Of a stretch of DNA of 64,000 nucleotides, positions 20,253 to 29,406 are shown in pieces. This stretch comes from Rhizobium sp. BK376 (GTDB lineage: Bacteria; Pseudomonadota; Alphaproteobacteria; Rhizobiales; Rhizobiaceae), in assembly GCF_004341625.1 (NCBI RefSeq), contig NZ_SLZG01000002.1:682001-746000 (forward strand), written 5' to 3'. Position numbers and translations under genes: made by a program. The notes under the pieces were generated by a model that searched no databases, was not told the origin of the DNA, and saw only the letters and a program-made list of their open reading frames with translations. Each line of letters starts with the position of its first letter. Within the stretch, counting starts at the first letter, position 1.

Positions 20253-21272
20253 TTACGGTAGAACGAGTACGCGTATCTCGCCGGACCGCGCAGGACGGCC
20301 GATTGCGTCGGGCGCCTCGTCGAGCGAAATAGTGCGCGAGATCAGCGGTGCGACCTGGATCGCGCCCGAAGCGATGAGGTCGGCGGCGCGGGCGTGGGTG
20401 AAGGGGTTGACGAAGGAGCCGATGATCTTCAGTTCGCGGAAGAGGATGTCGAAAGGCTCGATCTCGATCTTTGTGCCTTGCGGCATGACGCCCAGGATAA
20501 CGACGGTGCCGCCGGTTCTTGCCATGCGCACGGATTGCTCGACCGTTTCGCGCACTCCGGCACATTCGATGACGACGTCGGCGCCGCCGGGCAAGAGGCC
20601 GCTGGCACCATTGATGGCAGCGATCGGATCGTGTCCGGTGGGATCGAGGGTTGCGGTTGCGCCCAGCCGCTCGGCGAGCGCTCGCTTTTCCGGATGTCGG
20701 GTGACGAGGACGACGCGGCTCGCGCCGGCAAGACGCGCCAGTTGGACGACAAGCAGGCCGATGACACCACCGCCGAGCACGACGACGGAGTCTCCCGTCT
20801 TGATCTCCGCGAGATCGATGCCATGCAGGCAACAGGCGAGGGGTTCGCAGAAGGTGCCGTGGAGCGGGTCGAGATCGAGCGGCAATTCGACGGCCTGGTT
20901 CTGCGGGAGGATGACATATTCGGCAAAGCCACCATCCCGATGGATGCCGATCGCCTGGAGCTTTTCACAGAGGTTGACGCGGCCACGGCGACACTGGCTG
21001 CAGCGGCCGCAGGCGATGTTCGGATCGCCGGTGACGCGCATGCCAACCCGAAAATCCGCTACGCCTTCACCGATCTCTGCGACGATGCCCGAGAATTCGT
21101 GTCCGAGGGTGACGGGCGGCGCTGCAGGAAATTCACCGAGATAGAGATGCCGATCCGTCCCGCATATGCCGCAGGCCTCGATGCGCACGAGCATCTGGCC
21201 CGGACCCGGAGAGGGTTTTTCGATATCGCGCGCAAATAGTTGTCCGACGGCTTCCAGGCGCACGGCTCTCAT
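20253..21272 (-). CDS. Zinc-dependent medium-chain alcohol/sorbitol dehydrogenase
   Basis: A 339-residue MDR-family dehydrogenase. Catalytic zinc ligands are within ACGICGTDRHLYLG (Cys about 36) and GHEFSG; the structural zinc loop is CGRCSQCRRGRVNLC. The Rossmann motif VVLGGGVIGLL binds NAD(P). The pattern resembles sorbitol/xylitol or threonine-type polyol dehydrogenases; the exact substrate cannot be told. It is monocistronic, lies 95 bp downstream of the ygiB start on the same strand and is divergent from the PAP2 gene. Confidence 0.88.
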   Translation of the reverse strand: MRAVRLEAVGQLFARDIEKPSPGPGQMLVRIEACGICGTDRHLYLGEFPAAPPVTLGHEFSGIVAEIGEGVADFRVGMRVTGDPNIACGRCSQCRRGRVNLCEKLQAIGIHRDGGFAEYVILPQNQAVELPLDLDPLHGTFCEPLACCLHGIDLAEIKTGDSVVVLGGGVIGLLVVQLARLAGASRVVLVTRHPEKRALAERLGATATLDPTGHDPIAAINGASGLLPGGADVVIECAGVRETVEQSVRMARTGGTVVILGVMPQGTKIEIEPFDILFRELKIIGSFVNPFTHARAADLIASGAIQVAPLISRTISLDEAPDAIGRPARSGEIRVLVLP

Positions 21273-21492
21273 AGGCTACCTCCCAACTCTCTCCTGACTT
21301 CATGGAGATCGAAATTTCGGCGGTGGTCAAGCTCGCGATCGTCTTTATGGTCCGCATGCGCTACCGGTGATGGAGGTGCAAAGCAGTTAAGCCACCATTA
21401 ATGGTAATGCGTGATACTATATTGCAATCGTAGCGAGATTTTCGTTCAGTCGACGTGAGAATATACGCGATAGATTGAGGGCGAGGGGCTGA

Positions 21493-22608
21493 ATGGGCAA
21501 TCCAGCGCTATGGCGAAGCCAATTGATGATTTGGGCCAAGGATTGTGTCCGAGAAACTTGGCAGAAGATCCGTGCGGATCTGCCGGCTTATACTTTCATC
21601 GCTATTTATACTGTTATCGGGCTGATCTTGCTTGAGACAGCCGGCCATCCGGAATTGTCCGCATATCAGATCTATTTCAATCAGTGGACTACCCTCTTCC
21701 TTTTCTCCTTGCCGACGATGACGATCGCTATCGAGCTCGCGGTCGTCATTAAAAGGTTTGACAAGCGCCGCCGACTGGCGCTTCGGCACGCATTTTCGCC
21801 GGCGCGCATTGCCCGGCTGTTATCCGGAATGTTGCTTCTCATGGGAATGATGTTTTTTCAGGGCACATTTACGTCTGTGAAGAACATCCTGCCGATTTTG
21901 CGTGGCGGTTTCCTCTATGATCGGGTCCAGGCCGACCTGGATAAAATGCTTCACTTCGGCAATGAGCCCTGGCGTCTTCTTTATGCTTTCGGTCGCAGCG
22001 ATCTCGTCTTGAAGCTCCTGGAATTGAACTATGACGTCTTCTGGTTCATCGTATGTTTCCTGACCCTGTTCCTCGTCGTGACCTCGCCGAAGGCAGAGGC
22101 AATCCGTTTCCGTTATATCGCGATGTTTATGGTTGTCTGGGTGGTCTGCGGCAATCTTCTCGCAGCTGTCTTCATCTCGGCAGGACCAGCTTTCTATGGA
22201 GACGTGACCGGTGATACGGATCGCTTCGCCGATCAGATGGCATTCCTCGCGACCAGTTCGTCATCGCACTCGGCCGTTGCCGTTCAGAGGTATCTCTGGT
22301 CCCTCTATGCCCACGGGGTTGCCGGTTTTGGATCCGGGATATCCGCATTTCCAAGCATTCATGTCGGTCTGGTAACGATGAACGCTTTCTTCGCTGCTGA
22401 AGTGTCGCGGCGCTTGGGCATCGCCGCCTTCTGCTATGCGTTTTTTGTGGCGGCAAGCTCTATCTATCTCGGCTGGCATTATGCAATCGACGGATATGTT
22501 TCCATGATTGTGGTCGGTCTTTGCCATTTTGCGGTCAAGTGGCTTATGGCACTTCGTTGGCGTGGTCGGTCGGAGGAGACGGCTGCCGCTGTTCGACATG
22601 GCATTTGA
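21493..22608 (+). CDS. PAP2-superfamily membrane phosphatase/phosphotransferase
   Basis: A 371-residue integral membrane protein with at least six hydrophobic segments. It carries the PAP2 catalytic signatures FPSIHVGLVT near residue 285 and YLGWHYAIDGYV near 325, whose histidines form and resolve the phospho-enzyme. Relatives dephosphorylate lipid phosphates or act as inositol-phosphotransferases at the membrane surface. A 12-bp palindrome ACCATTAATGGT lies about 90 bp upstream (21394-21405). The gene stands alone between divergent and co-directional neighbours. Confidence 0.85.
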   Translation: MGNPALWRSQLMIWAKDCVRETWQKIRADLPAYTFIAIYTVIGLILLETAGHPELSAYQIYFNQWTTLFLFSLPTMTIAIELAVVIKRFDKRRRLALRHAFSPARIARLLSGMLLLMGMMFFQGTFTSVKNILPILRGGFLYDRVQADLDKMLHFGNEPWRLLYAFGRSDLVLKLLELNYDVFWFIVCFLTLFLVVTSPKAEAIRFRYIAMFMVVWVVCGNLLAAVFISAGPAFYGDVTGDTDRFADQMAFLATSSSSHSAVAVQRYLWSLYAHGVAGFGSGISAFPSIHVGLVTMNAFFAAEVSRRLGIAAFCYAFFVAASSIYLGWHYAIDGYVSMIVVGLCHFAVKWLMALRWRGRSEETAAAVRHGI

Positions 22609-22749
22609 GATCGGGATTGATATTTTTTCCTCAGGCTCAGCTTGCGAAAAGCCGTCAATCCGATAGGGCTGCTGGAATTCTGTCACCCTCAGGATATATA
22701 AGTACCTTCTAAGACCCTTTCGGGTTCAGCACACGCCGGGGAGGTGCAA

Positions 22750-23688
22750 ATGGAATGGAAGGGACGTCGGCAATCCGACAATATTGAGGATGATCGCAGC
22801 GTATCGCCTGGCGGCGGGCTGGGGGATGATCCCTTCCGACGCGGCGGTTTCGGCTTTCCCGGCGGCGGTGGCGGAGGAATGCGGCGTGTCGGCGGCGGCA
22901 TGAGCATCGGCACGATTATCTTCTTCGTCGTCATCTATCTGGTGCTGAAAGCCATGGGTATCGACGTGCTGCAGATCCTCGACGAGGGCGGCGGCACGAT
23001 CGGCGGCTCCGGCTACGAGCAGAGCAATTCGGTACCGAATAATGGGGCGACGGACGAGACGAAAGCTTTTGTCGCTACGGTTCTGGCGGAAACGGAAGAC
23101 ACCTGGAACGGCATCTTCAAGGCGAGCGGACAGACCTACGAGGAGCCGAAGCTCGTGCTCTTTTCCGGTCATATCGATTCCGCCTGTGGCTTGGCGTCTG
23201 CGGCAACCGGGCCGTTCTATTGCCCGAGCGACCGCAAGGTCTATCTCGACATGGCCTTTTTCCAGCAGATGAAGAACCAGCTCGGCGCCGATGGCGATTT
23301 CGCCCAGGCCTATGTAGTGGCGCATGAAGTCGGCCATCACGTCCAGAATCTTCTCGGCATCCTGCCCAAGGTCAACCAGATGCGGCAGCGGATGAGCGAG
23401 GCAGATTCCAACGCGATGTCGGTTCGTGTCGAACTGCAGGCGGACTGCTTTGCCGGTATCTGGGGCAAATATACCCAGCAGAAGGGCATTCTCGACCCCG
23501 GCGACCTGGAAGAGGCGCTGAATGCGGCCCAGCAGATCGGCGACGACACACTGCAGAGAAAGGCTCAGGGCTATGTCGTTCCCGAGAGCTTCAATCACGG
23601 CACGTCGGCACAGCGCGTGAAGTGGTTCAAGCAGGGCTTCGATACCGGCAAGGTCAATGCCTGCGATACGTTCTCGAATCCGGTGTAG
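22750..23688 (+). CDS. Neutral zinc metallopeptidase, YpfJ family
   Basis: A 312-residue YpfJ-like zincin. A glycine-rich N-terminus (about residues 10-50) precedes one transmembrane helix (GTIIFFVVIYLVLKAMG), and the zinc-binding HExxH is in VVAHEVGHHVQN near residue 192. The peptidase domain should lie on the periplasmic face. The ATG at 22750 is preceded by GGGGAGG six bases away, which decides it over the GTG at 22744. Physiological substrate unknown. Confidence 0.92.
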   Translation: MEWKGRRQSDNIEDDRSVSPGGGLGDDPFRRGGFGFPGGGGGGMRRVGGGMSIGTIIFFVVIYLVLKAMGIDVLQILDEGGGTIGGSGYEQSNSVPNNGATDETKAFVATVLAETEDTWNGIFKASGQTYEEPKLVLFSGHIDSACGLASAATGPFYCPSDRKVYLDMAFFQQMKNQLGADGDFAQAYVVAHEVGHHVQNLLGILPKVNQMRQRMSEADSNAMSVRVELQADCFAGIWGKYTQQKGILDPGDLEEALNAAQQIGDDTLQRKAQGYVVPESFNHGTSAQRVKWFKQGFDTGKVNACDTFSNPV

Positions 23689-23757
23689 GCGACCGTCGTT
23701 TCGGGGCGAGGGTAGCGAGCTTGTTACGCCGCTGTTCTTGCTCCTGGGCCTTGCTTT

Positions 23758-23893
23758 TGGCTGGATTCCTGTGCTTGTCACAGGAATCCAGCCACGGCGC
23801 GTCTGCGCCGTGAATGACTTTGCCAGATCCTCAAGAGTTTCCCGCGCCCAAGGACTTGGGCGCACTGGATTCCTGTGACAAGCACAGGAATGA
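23758..23893. repeat. Nested palindromic intergenic repeat (RIME-like)
   Basis: A 136-bp element made of four hairpins. The left end is a perfect 16-bp stem, TGGCTGGATTCCTGTG / CACAGGAATCCAGCCA (23758-23794, loop CTTGT). Then come CGGCGC-GTCT-GCGCCG (23795-23810), GCGCCCAA-GGAC-TTGGGCGC (about 23844-23863), and a right-end hairpin ATTCCTGTG-ACAAG-CACAGGAAT (23869-23891). The two end hairpins are also inverted copies of each other over about 26 bp. This mosaic of palindromes resembles rhizobial intergenic mosaic elements (RIME); family assignment is from structure only. It sits between two convergent genes and may also terminate transcription. Confidence 0.75.
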
Positions 23894-23935
23894 GGGGTGG
23901 GAGCGGCGCTCCGGGCAAAGCGGCAGAGAAGCCTC

Positions 23936-24931
23936 CTACTTCTCGCTGTCCATATGTGCGAGCTGCGCATCGGGATAGCGATTGCCGGCTGCGGCATCCC
24001 TTGGGACGGCTTTTTCGATTGCGGCAAAATCCTCGGGAGACAGGTGAACAGATTGTGACCCTAGCGCTTCGGTCAGCCGATCCCGGCGGCGTGCGCCGAT
24101 GAGGGGGATGATGTCATCGCCGCGGGAGGCGACCCAGGCGATGGCGATCTGGGCGACCGAAGCGCCCTTGGCGTCGGCGATCTTTCGCAGCGCTTCGACC
24201 AAGGCGAGGTTCTGGTCAATATTGGCGTCCTGGAAGCGCGGGCTGAAGGCGCGGAAATCGCCTTTCTGTTTCCCGTCGCCTTTCTGCCAGTGACCGCTGA
24301 TCAGACCGCGCGACAGAACGCCATAGGCGGTGATGTCGATGCCGAGGTCGCGGCAGGTCGGCAGGATATTGTCCTCGATGCCGCGGGAGATCAGCGAATA
24401 TTCTATCTGCAGGTCGACGATCGGATGAACTGCTGCGGCGCGACGAATGGTGTCGGCGCCGACCTCGGAAAGGCCGATATGCCTGATATAGCCGGCCTTG
24501 ATGAGATCGGTGATGGTGCCGACGGTCTCTTCGATTGGTACATTCGGATCGAGGCGGGCCGGGCGGTAGATATCGATATGGTCGACGCCGAGGCGTTGCA
24601 GGGTGTAGGCGAGGAAGTTCTTGATGGCCGCCGGGCGCGAATCGTAACCCGACCAGGCGCCGGCCGGATCGCGCAGAGCGCCGAACTTGACGCTGATCAG
24701 GAAATCGTCGCGGTTCAGGCCCTTGATCGCTTCGCCGATCAGCATCTCGTTGTGGCCCATGCCGTAGAAGTCGCCGGTATCGAGCAGGTTGATGCCCGCA
24801 TCGAGTGCAGCGTGGATCGTGGCGATGCTTTCGGCGCGGTCGGATGGTCCGTACATGCCGGACATGCCCATGCAGCCGAGGCCGATGGCGGAAACCTCAG
24901 GCCCGGTCTTGCCCAATCGATGCATCTTCAT
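23936..24931 (-). CDS. Aldo/keto reductase
   Basis: A 331-residue NADPH-dependent aldo/keto reductase of the AKR13/YakC-like group ([20 protein letters not shown] start; catalytic Asp and Tyr in [14 protein letters not shown] near residue 55; Lys in FLISVKFG). The C-terminal [15 protein letters not shown] binds the cofactor phosphate. The start is preceded by GAAGGAGAAGG. A LysR gene is divergent across 115 bp and probably regulates it. Substrate unknown; a role in aldehyde or quinone detoxification is a family-level guess. Confidence 0.9.
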   Translation of the reverse strand: MKMHRLGKTGPEVSAIGLGCMGMSGMYGPSDRAESIATIHAALDAGINLLDTGDFYGMGHNEMLIGEAIKGLNRDDFLISVKFGALRDPAGAWSGYDSRPAAIKNFLAYTLQRLGVDHIDIYRPARLDPNVPIEETVGTITDLIKAGYIRHIGLSEVGADTIRRAAAVHPIVDLQIEYSLISRGIEDNILPTCRDLGIDITAYGVLSRGLISGHWQKGDGKQKGDFRAFSPRFQDANIDQNLALVEALRKIADAKGASVAQIAIAWVASRGDDIIPLIGARRRDRLTEALGSQSVHLSPEDFAAIEKAVPRDAAAGNRYPDAQLAHMDSEK

Positions 24932-25005
24932 TTGCCTTCTCCTTCGTTATCGGCGCCACGGCGGCGTCTTTGGAACTGGTTTTACCCCAAGATATTTTGT
25001 GCGAT

Positions 25006-25020
25006 AATTCGGATCGAATT
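25006..25020. promoter_or_regulatory. Candidate LysR operator in aldo/keto reductase-LysR divergon
   Basis: A perfect inverted repeat AATTCG-GAT-CGAATT lies in the 115-bp divergent region, 27 bp before the LysR start codon. A wider TTGTGC...GCACAA pair (about 24997-25045) surrounds it. The symmetry and location suit a LysR autoregulatory site, though the spacing is shorter than the classical T-N11-A box. Confidence 0.4.
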
Positions 25021-25046
25021 GAACGAGTTGTACGGAATTTTGCACA

Positions 25047-25985
25047 ATGAGCGACTTGCCCCTTGCCGATCTCGATGCATTCACCATCGTCGCCCGCGAG
25101 CGCAGCTTTCGCGAGGCCGCCCGCAAACGGGGCGTCTCGGCCTCGTCCCTTAGCGAGGCGTTGCGACGGCTTGAAGAACGCCTGGGCGTGCGTCTCCTTA
25201 ACCGCACGACCCGAAGCGTCACGCCGACGGAAGCAGGCGAACGGTTGATCGAACGGCTTTCGCCCGCCATCGGGGAAATTGCCGCTGCACTCGACGATAT
25301 CAATAGCTTCCGCGACAGCCTCGCCGGCACATTGCGGCTCAATGTCCCGAATGTCGCGGCCATCGTCTTCTTACCCGATCTCGTCAACCGCTTCCTGAAG
25401 GCCTATCCCGGCATAGTGCTGGAGATCGTCGCCGAGGACAGTTTTATCGATGTGCTGGCGGCCGGATATGATGCCGGGGTCCGTTACGACGAGCGGCTGG
25501 AGCGCGACATGATTGCGGTGCCGATCGGGCCTCGGCAACAGCGCTACATAACGGCTGCATCTCCGGCCTATCTCGAGGCGAATGGCGAACCCAAGCATCC
25601 GCGCGATATCCTCAACCATCGCTGCATTCGTCATCGTTTCGTCAGCGGCAACGTGCTGGCCTGGGAGTTCGAGCGGGATGGGCAGGTGGTGATGATTTCG
25701 CCGCCGACCAGCCTAGCCGCCAATTCCGTCGATATCGAGCGCAGCGCCGCGGTCGCTGGACTTGGGATCATCCGCACTTTCGAGGAGTTCCTGGCTCCTG
25801 CGCTTGCCAGCGGCGAGCTGGTGCGGATATTGCCGGAATGGGAGACGGTGTTCTCCGGCCCGTTTCTCTATTATGCGAGCCGCCGACATATGCCTGCGCC
25901 GCTGCGCGCCTTCGTCGATTTCCTGCGGCTGGAACAGCGCGCTGCCGGCCGGCGTTCTGCGGTCGAGGATCAGCAAAATAACTAG
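25047..25985 (+). CDS. LysR-family transcriptional regulator
   Basis: A 312-residue LysR-type regulator: HTH at residues 18-40 (REAARKRGVSASSLSEALRR) and a LysR substrate-binding domain with TLRLNVPNVAAIVFLPDLVN. It resembles the CrgA/DmlR-type subgroup often paired with oxidoreductases. It is divergent from the aldo/keto reductase, its likely target. Inducer unknown. Confidence 0.9.
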   Translation: MSDLPLADLDAFTIVARERSFREAARKRGVSASSLSEALRRLEERLGVRLLNRTTRSVTPTEAGERLIERLSPAIGEIAAALDDINSFRDSLAGTLRLNVPNVAAIVFLPDLVNRFLKAYPGIVLEIVAEDSFIDVLAAGYDAGVRYDERLERDMIAVPIGPRQQRYITAASPAYLEANGEPKHPRDILNHRCIRHRFVSGNVLAWEFERDGQVVMISPPTSLAANSVDIERSAAVAGLGIIRTFEEFLAPALASGELVRILPEWETVFSGPFLYYASRRHMPAPLRAFVDFLRLEQRAAGRRSAVEDQQNN

Positions 25986-26113
25986 GCCGATCAATAAGTT
26001 TGAAATGTTCACGGATTGTTTCTGTGTTCATCTTTCAGTATTGAAGTCTTAACGCGAACCGTTCCCGTTCTGTCTCTTCATGGAGGCGGAGCCCATCAAA
26101 AGGCAAAAGCTCC

Positions 26114-27355
26114 ATGATCGATCCGAAATTCGTCCGCCGAGGCCTCTTCCTCGTCTTTGTCATCCTCTTTCTCGACATTATCGGCATCGCCATCATCATG
26201 CCGGTGCTGCCGGCCTATCTGGAGCAACTGACAGGCGGCACGATCAGCTCTGCGGCCGTCGATGGCGGCTGGCTGCTTCTGGCCTATGCTGGAATGCAGT
26301 TCCTTTGTGCGCCACTGATCGGCAATCTCAGCGACCGCTTTGGCCGCCGGCCGATCCTGCTCGTCTCGGTTCTGACCTTTGCGATCGATAATTTCATCTG
26401 CGCCGTCGCGACGAGTTTCTGGATGCTGTTTGTCGGGCGCATTCTGGCGGGCATCAGCGGCGGTAGCTTTGCGACATGCTCGGCCTACATTGCCGACATC
26501 AGCAACGAGGAAAACCGGGCGAAGAATTTCGGGTTGATCGGCATCGCCTTCGGCGTCGGCTTCACGCTCGGTCCCGTCATAGGCGGTGTTCTCGGCGAGT
26601 TCGGGCCACGCGTTCCTTTCTTCGGCGCGGCGGCGCTTTCCTTCGTCAACTTCGTCGCCGCCTGCTTCCTGCTTCCGGAAACGCTGGAAGCGAAGAACCG
26701 CCGCAGCTTCGAATGGAGCCGGGCCAATCCGCTCGGCGCGCTGAAGCAGATGCGCAATTATGTCGGTATCGGCTGGGTTTGCCTGGTCATGTTCCTCTAT
26801 TGGCTGGCTCATGCGGTCTATCCATCGGTTTGGTCCTTCGTTTCGTCCTATCGCTATGGCTGGAGCGAAGGCGAAATCGGCCTGTCGCTCGGAATCTACG
26901 GTATCGGCGCGGCCGTGGTCATGGGGCTGGTGCTGCCCCGGCTTGTCCCGCTGCTCGGAGAGTGGAAGACGGCGGTGCTGGGTCTGCTGTTTTCCGCGGC
27001 CGGGCTGACAGGCTATGCTTTTGCCTGGGAAGGGTGGGTCGTCTATCTCGTCATCGTCGGGACAGTCATCGAGAATGTTGCCGACGCCCCGCTGCGCAGT
27101 ATCGCTGCCGGCAAGGTTCCCGCATCCGCGCAGGGCGAATTACAGGGTGCGCTCACCAGCCTCAGCAGCATCACCACGATTATCGGGCCGCTGATCTTCA
27201 CGCAACTCTTCGGCTACTTCACTTCGGCAGAGGCCCCAGTCACTTTTGCCGGCGCGCCCTATCTCATGGCGGCGATCTTCATTCTGGCGGCTGTCGCAAT
27301 CTTTTCGGCCAGGGTTCGAGTGACGCAACAGAAGAGCGAATTCGAGATCGCCTAA
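26114..27355 (+). CDS. MFS transporter, TetA-like (DHA1) family
   Basis: A 413-residue, twelve-helix inner-membrane proton antiporter. It has the TetA-like opening FLDIIGIAIIMPVLPAYLEQL and MFS motif A, GNLSDRFGRRPILL, between helices 2 and 3, plus motif C-like GPVIGGVLGEFG in helix 5. The family includes tetracycline exporters, but chromosomal rhizobial members are mostly uncharacterised and resistance should not be assumed. No tetR-type regulator is adjacent. Confidence 0.88.
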   Translation: MIDPKFVRRGLFLVFVILFLDIIGIAIIMPVLPAYLEQLTGGTISSAAVDGGWLLLAYAGMQFLCAPLIGNLSDRFGRRPILLVSVLTFAIDNFICAVATSFWMLFVGRILAGISGGSFATCSAYIADISNEENRAKNFGLIGIAFGVGFTLGPVIGGVLGEFGPRVPFFGAAALSFVNFVAACFLLPETLEAKNRRSFEWSRANPLGALKQMRNYVGIGWVCLVMFLYWLAHAVYPSVWSFVSSYRYGWSEGEIGLSLGIYGIGAAVVMGLVLPRLVPLLGEWKTAVLGLLFSAAGLTGYAFAWEGWVVYLVIVGTVIENVADAPLRSIAAGKVPASAQGELQGALTSLSSITTIIGPLIFTQLFGYFTSAEAPVTFAGAPYLMAAIFILAAVAIFSARVRVTQQKSEFEIA

Positions 27356-27504
27356 AAACACATCAGATTTTTTGATAGCTTGATGAATTCTTCGGCAATT
27401 AGCCGCTCCGGACTGGCTTTCGCGGGTTGTTTCAGGTAAGTCCACTATCTTCGCGCGCCACGCGGTGGGGCGATTTGCGCGCACTTTAAAGACGAGATTC
27501 CGAT

Positions 27505-28902
27505 ATGGATACGCCGGTGGATGCGCGCTTCGTCGCGCAAGACTATAGCAATTCTTGGCCTGCGCATTTCCGCGCCACGCTTGCGCTCGGCATCCCGCTG
27601 ATCGGTGCGCAGCTGGCCCAGCTCGGTATCAACACGACCGACGTCATGATCGTCGGCCGTCTCGGCGCCGAGCAGCTTGCGGCCATGGTGCTGTCGGCGC
27701 AGTTCCTGTTTACGATCCTGATCTTCGGTTCGGGCTTCCCGATTGCTGTTATTCCCATGGTAGCACAGGCCTTTGGCAGCGGCGACGTGACCTCCGTGCG
27801 CCGGTCGCTGCGCATGGGCCTCTGGGTCGTGATCGCCTATTGGCTGCTGATGCAGCCGGTATTCTACAATGCCGAATCCATTCTGCTGGCTGTCGGACAG
27901 AAGCCCGATGTGGCGAAGCTTGCCGCCGGTTATATCGCCATCGGCCATTACGCCGTGCTGCCGGGCCTGCTCTATAACGTGCTGCGGGCTCTAGTCAGCG
28001 CGATCGGCCGGGCAGGGGTCATCCTTTACGTCACGATCGCCATGCTGGTGATGAATGCCGTGCTCGCCTATATCGTCGTGCTCGGTCATTTCGGCCTGCC
28101 GAGCTACGGCCTGAAGGGTGCTGCCACGGTTTCGCTTGTGGTCCAGACGGTAGGTTTCCTCTTCATCGTCGCCTTCGTGCAGGCGAGGGCTGAGACTCGT
28201 CGCTACGAGATATTCGTGCGGTTCTGGCGGCCGGATTGGCATGCCTTCTGGGAGGTCATCCGGCTCGGCCTGCCGATCAGCGTGACCATCCTTGCCGAAG
28301 TCAGCCTCTTTACGGCTGCTTCGCTGATGATGGGACATATCGGCACGATCGAGCTTGCTGCGCATGGTATTGCTCTGCAATGGGCGTCGATCGCCTTCAT
28401 GATCCCGCTCGGCCTGTCGCAGGCCGCAACGGTGCGCGTCGGCGTCGCACATGGGCGGGGTGATATCGAAGGCCTGACGCGGGCGTCGATTGCGGTCTTG
28501 ATCGTTTCCTGCGCGGTCACGCTCGGCGGCAGCATCCTCTTTGCGACCAAGCCGGAGTTTCTTGGAAGCTGGTTCCTCGACGTCAACTCGCCGGAGGCGC
28601 CGCAGGTCTTGGCCTACGCTGCGCCGCTGATCGTCGTTGCCGGCCTCTTCCAGCTCGTCGATGGCCTGCAGGCGATCGCCAACGGCCTTCTGCGCGGGCT
28701 GAAGGATGCGCGCGTGCCGATGATCATGGCGCTGATCGCCTATTGGCCGATCGGCTTCTTCCTGGCTTGGCTGCTGGCTTTTCCGCTCGGCTTCGGGGGC
28801 ATCGGCATCTGGTTCGGCTTCCTGCTGGGCCTCGCCTCGGCGGCCGTCATGTTGTGCGCGCGCTTTTACATACTCTTGCGCGAGGAGCGTAAGGCCGGCT
28901 GA
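27505..28902 (+). CDS. MATE-family efflux transporter (NorM-like)
   Basis: A 465-residue twelve-helix MATE cation/drug antiporter in two homologous halves: AQLGINTTDVMIVGRLGAEQ in the first and ISVTILAEVSLFTAASLMMG in the second. It exports cationic compounds using a sodium or proton gradient. The stop codon lies in the loop of a perfect 9-bp hairpin that probably terminates the transcript. The preceding MFS gene ends 149 bp upstream, so separate promoters are likely. Confidence 0.92.
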   Translation: MDTPVDARFVAQDYSNSWPAHFRATLALGIPLIGAQLAQLGINTTDVMIVGRLGAEQLAAMVLSAQFLFTILIFGSGFPIAVIPMVAQAFGSGDVTSVRRSLRMGLWVVIAYWLLMQPVFYNAESILLAVGQKPDVAKLAAGYIAIGHYAVLPGLLYNVLRALVSAIGRAGVILYVTIAMLVMNAVLAYIVVLGHFGLPSYGLKGAATVSLVVQTVGFLFIVAFVQARAETRRYEIFVRFWRPDWHAFWEVIRLGLPISVTILAEVSLFTAASLMMGHIGTIELAAHGIALQWASIAFMIPLGLSQAATVRVGVAHGRGDIEGLTRASIAVLIVSCAVTLGGSILFATKPEFLGSWFLDVNSPEAPQVLAYAAPLIVVAGLFQLVDGLQAIANGLLRGLKDARVPMIMALIAYWPIGFFLAWLLAFPLGFGGIGIWFGFLLGLASAAVMLCARFYILLREERKAG

Positions 28903-28912
28903 TGCCGGCCTT
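28891..28912. terminator. Hairpin enclosing the MATE stop codon
   Basis: Perfect stem AAGGCCGGC / GCCGGCCTT with loop TGAT that contains the TGA stop of the MATE gene. No strong T tract follows on either strand, so it may work with Rho or as a 3'-end stabiliser. It lies between convergent genes. Confidence 0.5.
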
Positions 28913-28920
28913 CACGTCGA

Positions 28921-29148
28921 TCAGGCGGCATAGCGATAGTTACCGAGTTCCATGCGGATATCGAGGCGACGGAAGAGTTCCTGCGGATCGCAATTTGCTT
29001 GGCGATGTGATGCCATGACCGCCGCCTTGGCGGGCTCCATCACTTCGGCATTCTCCCATTCGGCGATCGTCACGATGTTGAATTCGTCAGGACCCGCATC
29101 GTTTTCCAGAATGGCATCCCAAATGAAGCCGCGCTGCTCGCGCAGCAC
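28921..29148 (-). CDS. ABM-type (antibiotic biosynthesis monooxygenase) domain protein, probable start-site damage
   Basis: A 75-residue remnant reading frame beginning at GTG 29148, with IWDAILENDAGPDEFNIVTI and EWENAEVMEPAKAAV typical of a ferredoxin-like ABM dimer. The coding sense continues upstream in the same frame (IVRYRLDRFVVPAPARDEFL and on) to about 29233 but meets TGA at 29236-29234 and has no start codon. A good ATG with GAAAGG upstream lies at 29242 one frame off: dropping one A of the AAA at 29239-29237 would give MNEIVRYRLDRF, a full-length protein of about 106 residues. So this is probably a frameshifted gene or a sequence error. Confidence 0.6.
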   Translation of the reverse strand: MLREQRGFIWDAILENDAGPDEFNIVTIAEWENAEVMEPAKAAVMASHRQANCDPQELFRRLDIRMELGNYRYAA

Positions 29149-29353
29149 GGAGTGGACCCTGTTGATATTCTTCAGGAACTCATCGCGGGCGGGTGCCGGG
29201 ACGACGAACCTGTCGAGCCTGTAACGGACGATCTCATTTCATTGCCTTTCGTCATGGGTCACTGCACCTCCGGATGGCGGTTTGCTCTCACGACGAGCGG
29301 TCTACTTCCTCAAGTTTGGTTGAGGTCAAGATCATTTTATTCCGCGAATGAAA

Positions 29354-29386
29354 AAAGCCCGGCGAAGATATCTCCGCCGGGCTTTG
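29354..29386 (-). terminator. carA Rho-independent terminator
   Basis: On the minus strand AAAGCCCGGCGGAGATATCT continues to CGCCGGGC and then six T: a 10-bp GC-rich stem followed by a T tract about 20 bp after the carA stop. The plus strand also ends in TTT, so it may act in both directions. Confidence 0.85.
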
Positions 29387-29406
29387 TCCGTTCCGAAATC
29401 AGATGC

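Noticed and set aside
19453..21144. A 563-codon plus-strand frame opposite ygiC, ygiB and the dehydrogenase
   Set aside because: Crosses three well-supported genes and an intergenic region; product has no domain and is Arg/Ser/Pro-rich.
22726..24027. A 433-codon minus-strand frame opposite the YpfJ metallopeptidase
   Set aside because: Antisense to a gene with HExxH and a strong ribosome binding site; runs through the palindromic repeat.
26114..28902. A tetracycline or multidrug resistance island (TetA-like MFS plus MATE)
   Set aside because: Codon use and GC match the surroundings, there is no transposase, integron or TetR gene, and both families are common housekeeping exporters.
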